From Cristatella mucedo (lineage: Eukaryota > Bryozoa > Phylactolaemata > Cristatellidae): a stretch of 64,000 bases of DNA. Positions 61,531 through 64,000 of this stretch are shown here, piece by piece. The DNA lies in contig WPIO01000007.1 of assembly GCA_009760855.2 (NCBI GenBank), forward strand, positions 6,854,501 to 6,918,500, written 5' to 3'. Made by a program: the position numbers and the translations under genes. The stretch's first letter is position 1; every line of letters starts with the position of its first letter. The notes under the pieces are model-generated. The model saw only the letters and a program-made list of their open reading frames with translations. It was not told where the DNA came from and ran no database searches.

Positions 61531-62180
61531 CAAATCATTGCCTTTATAAGAGCTAGACATCCCAACTGGAAAAATTAACATTTGTTGATCAAGACATGCG
61601 CCTAAGTTTTTCACACCCAAATTTTAAGTCACAACAAGCATTTCGAAAACAGCCATCTGCTGTTGAGTGCAAGTGACAACATCAGGTAGTCACTTGAGGA
61701 ATGTACACTGCATGGTGCATCAACACCAGGCTTCATATTCCCAGACATTTAGTGGCTGAGGGGGAGCCAAGGGGCCAAGGTAGGAGAGGGCACCACTGTT
61801 TGCTTTCTAGTATCACTCCCTCTAAGCTGTCACCTTAAGGTGGCTGATTCGCAGCCACTTTAACACAGCCAGGCAGCCACGCGGCCAGTGGTGACATTCT
61901 TGGTAACTGGCTTAGGCACACAAAAGCAGCGTTCTGAACAGCTGATTCACGCTACTAAGAGTCCATACATACTGCTCCCAAGTCGTTAAGCTGCCAAAGC
62001 AGCCATCTGACCCCACCCACCCCTGCCGTGTGCCTGCCCACCACGTCGTCCTCAGCTAACGAGCAGATTCTGCCCATTCTCGCCAGAGGCCGTTTAGCTT
62101 TAAGCCGTTTAGCATTTCCAGGGGTCGGAGAGATTTCTCCATGCCGTAGATCAAGATTCTCAATGCATAGGAATGAGCTC
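61531..62180. other. Intron stretch, nothing identified
   Basis: No recognised exon or repeat before the CA array. Confidence 0.4.
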
Positions 62181-62185
62181 GCATT

Positions 62186-62186
<1 letters not shown>

Positions 62187-62238
<52 letters not shown>

Positions 62239-62267
62239 GTTCGCACACACACACACACACACACACA
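62187..62267. repeat. (CA)n microsatellite
   Basis: Two CA runs separated by TACGTTCG, preceded by GCGCGCGC. Confidence 0.96.
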
Positions 62268-62489
62268 CTTTACGACGAGTGTATCTAGCCCAAATATTGC
62301 TGCCTAGTTTACTTTAAACTTCCACCAGCATGCTACGACTGCTACGTTTGCACCTAAATGCTCTAAGATACCATTTTATACTATTACAAAGATATTTTCT
62401 TTGCAACCAACCTCTCCTAAGTTTACGGCTCTTGCATTGGGTATATCTCAAAGCCCCAAGGATTATGCGAGTGTTACACACGAGTTTTC

Positions 62490-62720
62490 TCGACTGCATT
62501 GAAAGCCTACTTCATCTCCCATAACAAAGAGAAAGTGAGAAGCATAGCTGAGTCGGGAGAGCAGTTGAGATAGTAAGTGGCATGGAAGTAGCAGCTCAGG
62601 ACGACTGAAAAGGATGAGCCATATTCGGCAGATGAAGAGAAGGTTGCAAAAATTTAGGAAGTGAGGTCCATAGCCTAGGACGAGCAGAGCCAAAGCTCCT
62701 GTACTTTCAATGCCTTCGTT
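62490..62720 (-). mobile_element. LINE-B fragment, degenerate
   Basis: gagaaagtgagaagcatagc and gtagcagctcaggacgactg match 47.10-47.16 kb. Confidence 0.65.
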
Positions 62721-62934
62721 GATCCATTGCCTCCAACGTGTCGAGTCTTCATCGGCATTCTTATTGGCATTCTTACAGAATAGGTAATCGGCACACTAGT
62801 TCGGATCACATTGGTGGATTTTATTCTAACTCACCGCATTTTAACTGGCCTGCCAATTTGGTCTGGGCACACCGACTTCACGTCCGATTTCTGCCTAAGA
62901 GTAGGGTCCATACTCCATAGTGGCTTGCTGAAAA

Positions 62935-63140
62935 TTGAATTAGCTTCCTGGCTATATCTAGGCTAAACTACTGCGATTCTGCTTTGGCTGGACTACCAAA
63001 TAAAACTGTTTAGCCTCTGCAGCTAGGGATGAACAGGGTTGCAAGATTAGTCAACAAATCGCAGAGGTTCTGCCATGTGTCTCCTTTGCTGAAAGAGCAG
63101 CAAAGGCTTCCAATTGATCAACGAATAGTGGAAGTCTTAC
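62935..63140 (+). mobile_element. LINE-B 3'-region piece upstream of the next copy
   Basis: Encodes a broken RLNYCDSALAGLPNKT, then RVARLVNKSQRFCHVSPLLK and QQRLPIDQRI, which normally lie after the RT. Here they precede it. Confidence 0.7.
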
Positions 63141-64000
63141 TCAGACCCATTGAAAATAATGGAATGTCAGAAACGTTTCAATCAGGGTTCATGAGGCAGC
63201 ACTCTACTGAAACTGCTCTCCTCCGTGTTAACAATGACATTCTACGTGGCAACGACGACGGGAATGTCACTGCTCTAGCTCTGCTAGATCTGTCTGCTGC
63301 CTTCGACACCATTGATCACGAAGTTCTGCTTGAACGATTGAGAACAACGATCGGTCTGGCAGACGAAGCACTGGCGTGGTTTTAAATCATACTTGTCTGA
63401 TCGTGTTCAATCCGTGTCGTGTGGGGGTCAGGTCTCAGACATGAAAAGGGTCACCTGTGGAGTCCCTCGAGGGTCTGTACTCGGTTCCTTGGTGTTCTCC
63501 ATTTATACACAACCTCTGGGAAAAGTGATTAAGGCCCATGGAATATGATATCACTTCTATGCTGACGATACTCAGCTGTATTTGTCATTTAAACCGTCGG
63601 AATCTGCTGCAGCAACTGAGAAACTGAATGCTTGCCTTGCCGATATTCGATCCTGGATGTCGGAAAACTTCCTGAAATTAAATGACGATAAAACCGAACT
63701 GCTGCTCATAGGACACCCTAAGCGTGTGGCTGGATTAAAAGGCGTTGCAGTTCTAATAGGTGATGCTATTGTGCGACCTTCACCACGTGCTCGTAATCTA
63801 GGTGTCGTGTTCGACAGCTGCCTCAATTTCAAAAGCTTCATTCAGAAGACTGCCTCTACAGCTAGCCATCACATCCGATCCCTATCCAAGATTAGAAGCT
63901 GTCTCCCACAGTGGCTTGTAAACAATTTAACTAGCTCTTTAGTTCTGTCTCGGCTTGATTATTGTAATTCCCTTTTGGCTGGGCTGCCAAAGAAAGCTAT
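63141..64000 (+). mobile_element. LINE-B reverse transcriptase pseudogene, running off the edge
   Basis: Encodes the RT core of a non-LTR element: FQSGFMRQHSTETALL, ALLDLSAAFDTIDHEVLLE, CGVPRGSVLGSLVFSIYTQP, the catalytic FYADDTQLYLSF at about 63555, RSWMSENFLKLNDDKTELLL, then LSRLDYCNSLLAGLPKKA at the edge. One extra T in the codon run after ALAWF (near 63385) shifts the frame, and a TGA lies six codons before YADD (near 63549). The rest is open, so this is a relatively young but dead copy. Confidence 0.9.

Overview
This is animal nuclear DNA: long introns with consensus splice sites, many non-LTR retrotransposon fragments, tRNA-derived SINEs and very dense dinucleotide microsatellites. The protein families (a CatSper sperm channel subunit and a complete-kinase PIKfyve) and the (ATT)n-tailed LINEs suggest a non-model, probably invertebrate metazoan. 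I cannot place it more closely from sequence alone. No prokaryotic, organellar or viral gene set is present. || Two protein-coding genes are well supported, both on the minus strand. (1) PIKFYVE, the FYVE-finger phosphatidylinositol-3-phosphate 5-kinase, runs from 59307 down to its stop codon at 20486. I could trace 28 coding exons (4,116 nt, 1,371 codons plus stop). Their splice phases agree at every junction, giving a gapless reading from within the chaperonin-like domain to the C-terminus of the lipid kinase. The FYVE, DEP and first chaperonin exons must lie beyond the right edge. (2) A CatSper4-like channel subunit occupies about 14351 down to 9090. It has S1, S2-S3, S4, S5 and pore-S6 exons, then a C-terminal helical tail. 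A third, unrecognised coding exon (647-394, minus) belongs to a gene continuing off the left edge. || Layout. 1-9 kb: unidentified exon, LINE-A fragments, AT-rich spacer, a long (CT)n tract. 9-14.4 kb: CatSper4. 14.4-15.2 kb: a palindromic pair of LINE-A 3' ends between (TA)n tracts. 15-20.5 kb: sparse intergenic and PIKFYVE 3' flank. 20.5-59.3 kb: PIKFYVE, with introns holding most of the repeats. 59.3-64 kb: upstream intron with a long (TG)n tract and LINE-B copies, the last containing a reverse transcriptase with a YADD box that runs off the window. || Repeats fall into four recurring groups: LINE-A (CR1/L2/Rex1-like, (ATT)n tail), LINE-B (a related clade), SINE-1 (tRNA-like head and a 3' end resembling the LINE-A tail) and SINE-2 (a second tRNA-derived family). 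One pogo/mariner-like MITE candidate sits in a PIKFYVE intron. I see no obviously new multi-gene system. The most interesting signals are three phase-confirmed GC-AG introns, the SINE-1/LINE-A shared tail, the LINE palindrome upstream of CatSper4, and a PIKFYVE exon bracketed by long UG repeats in the pre-mRNA.
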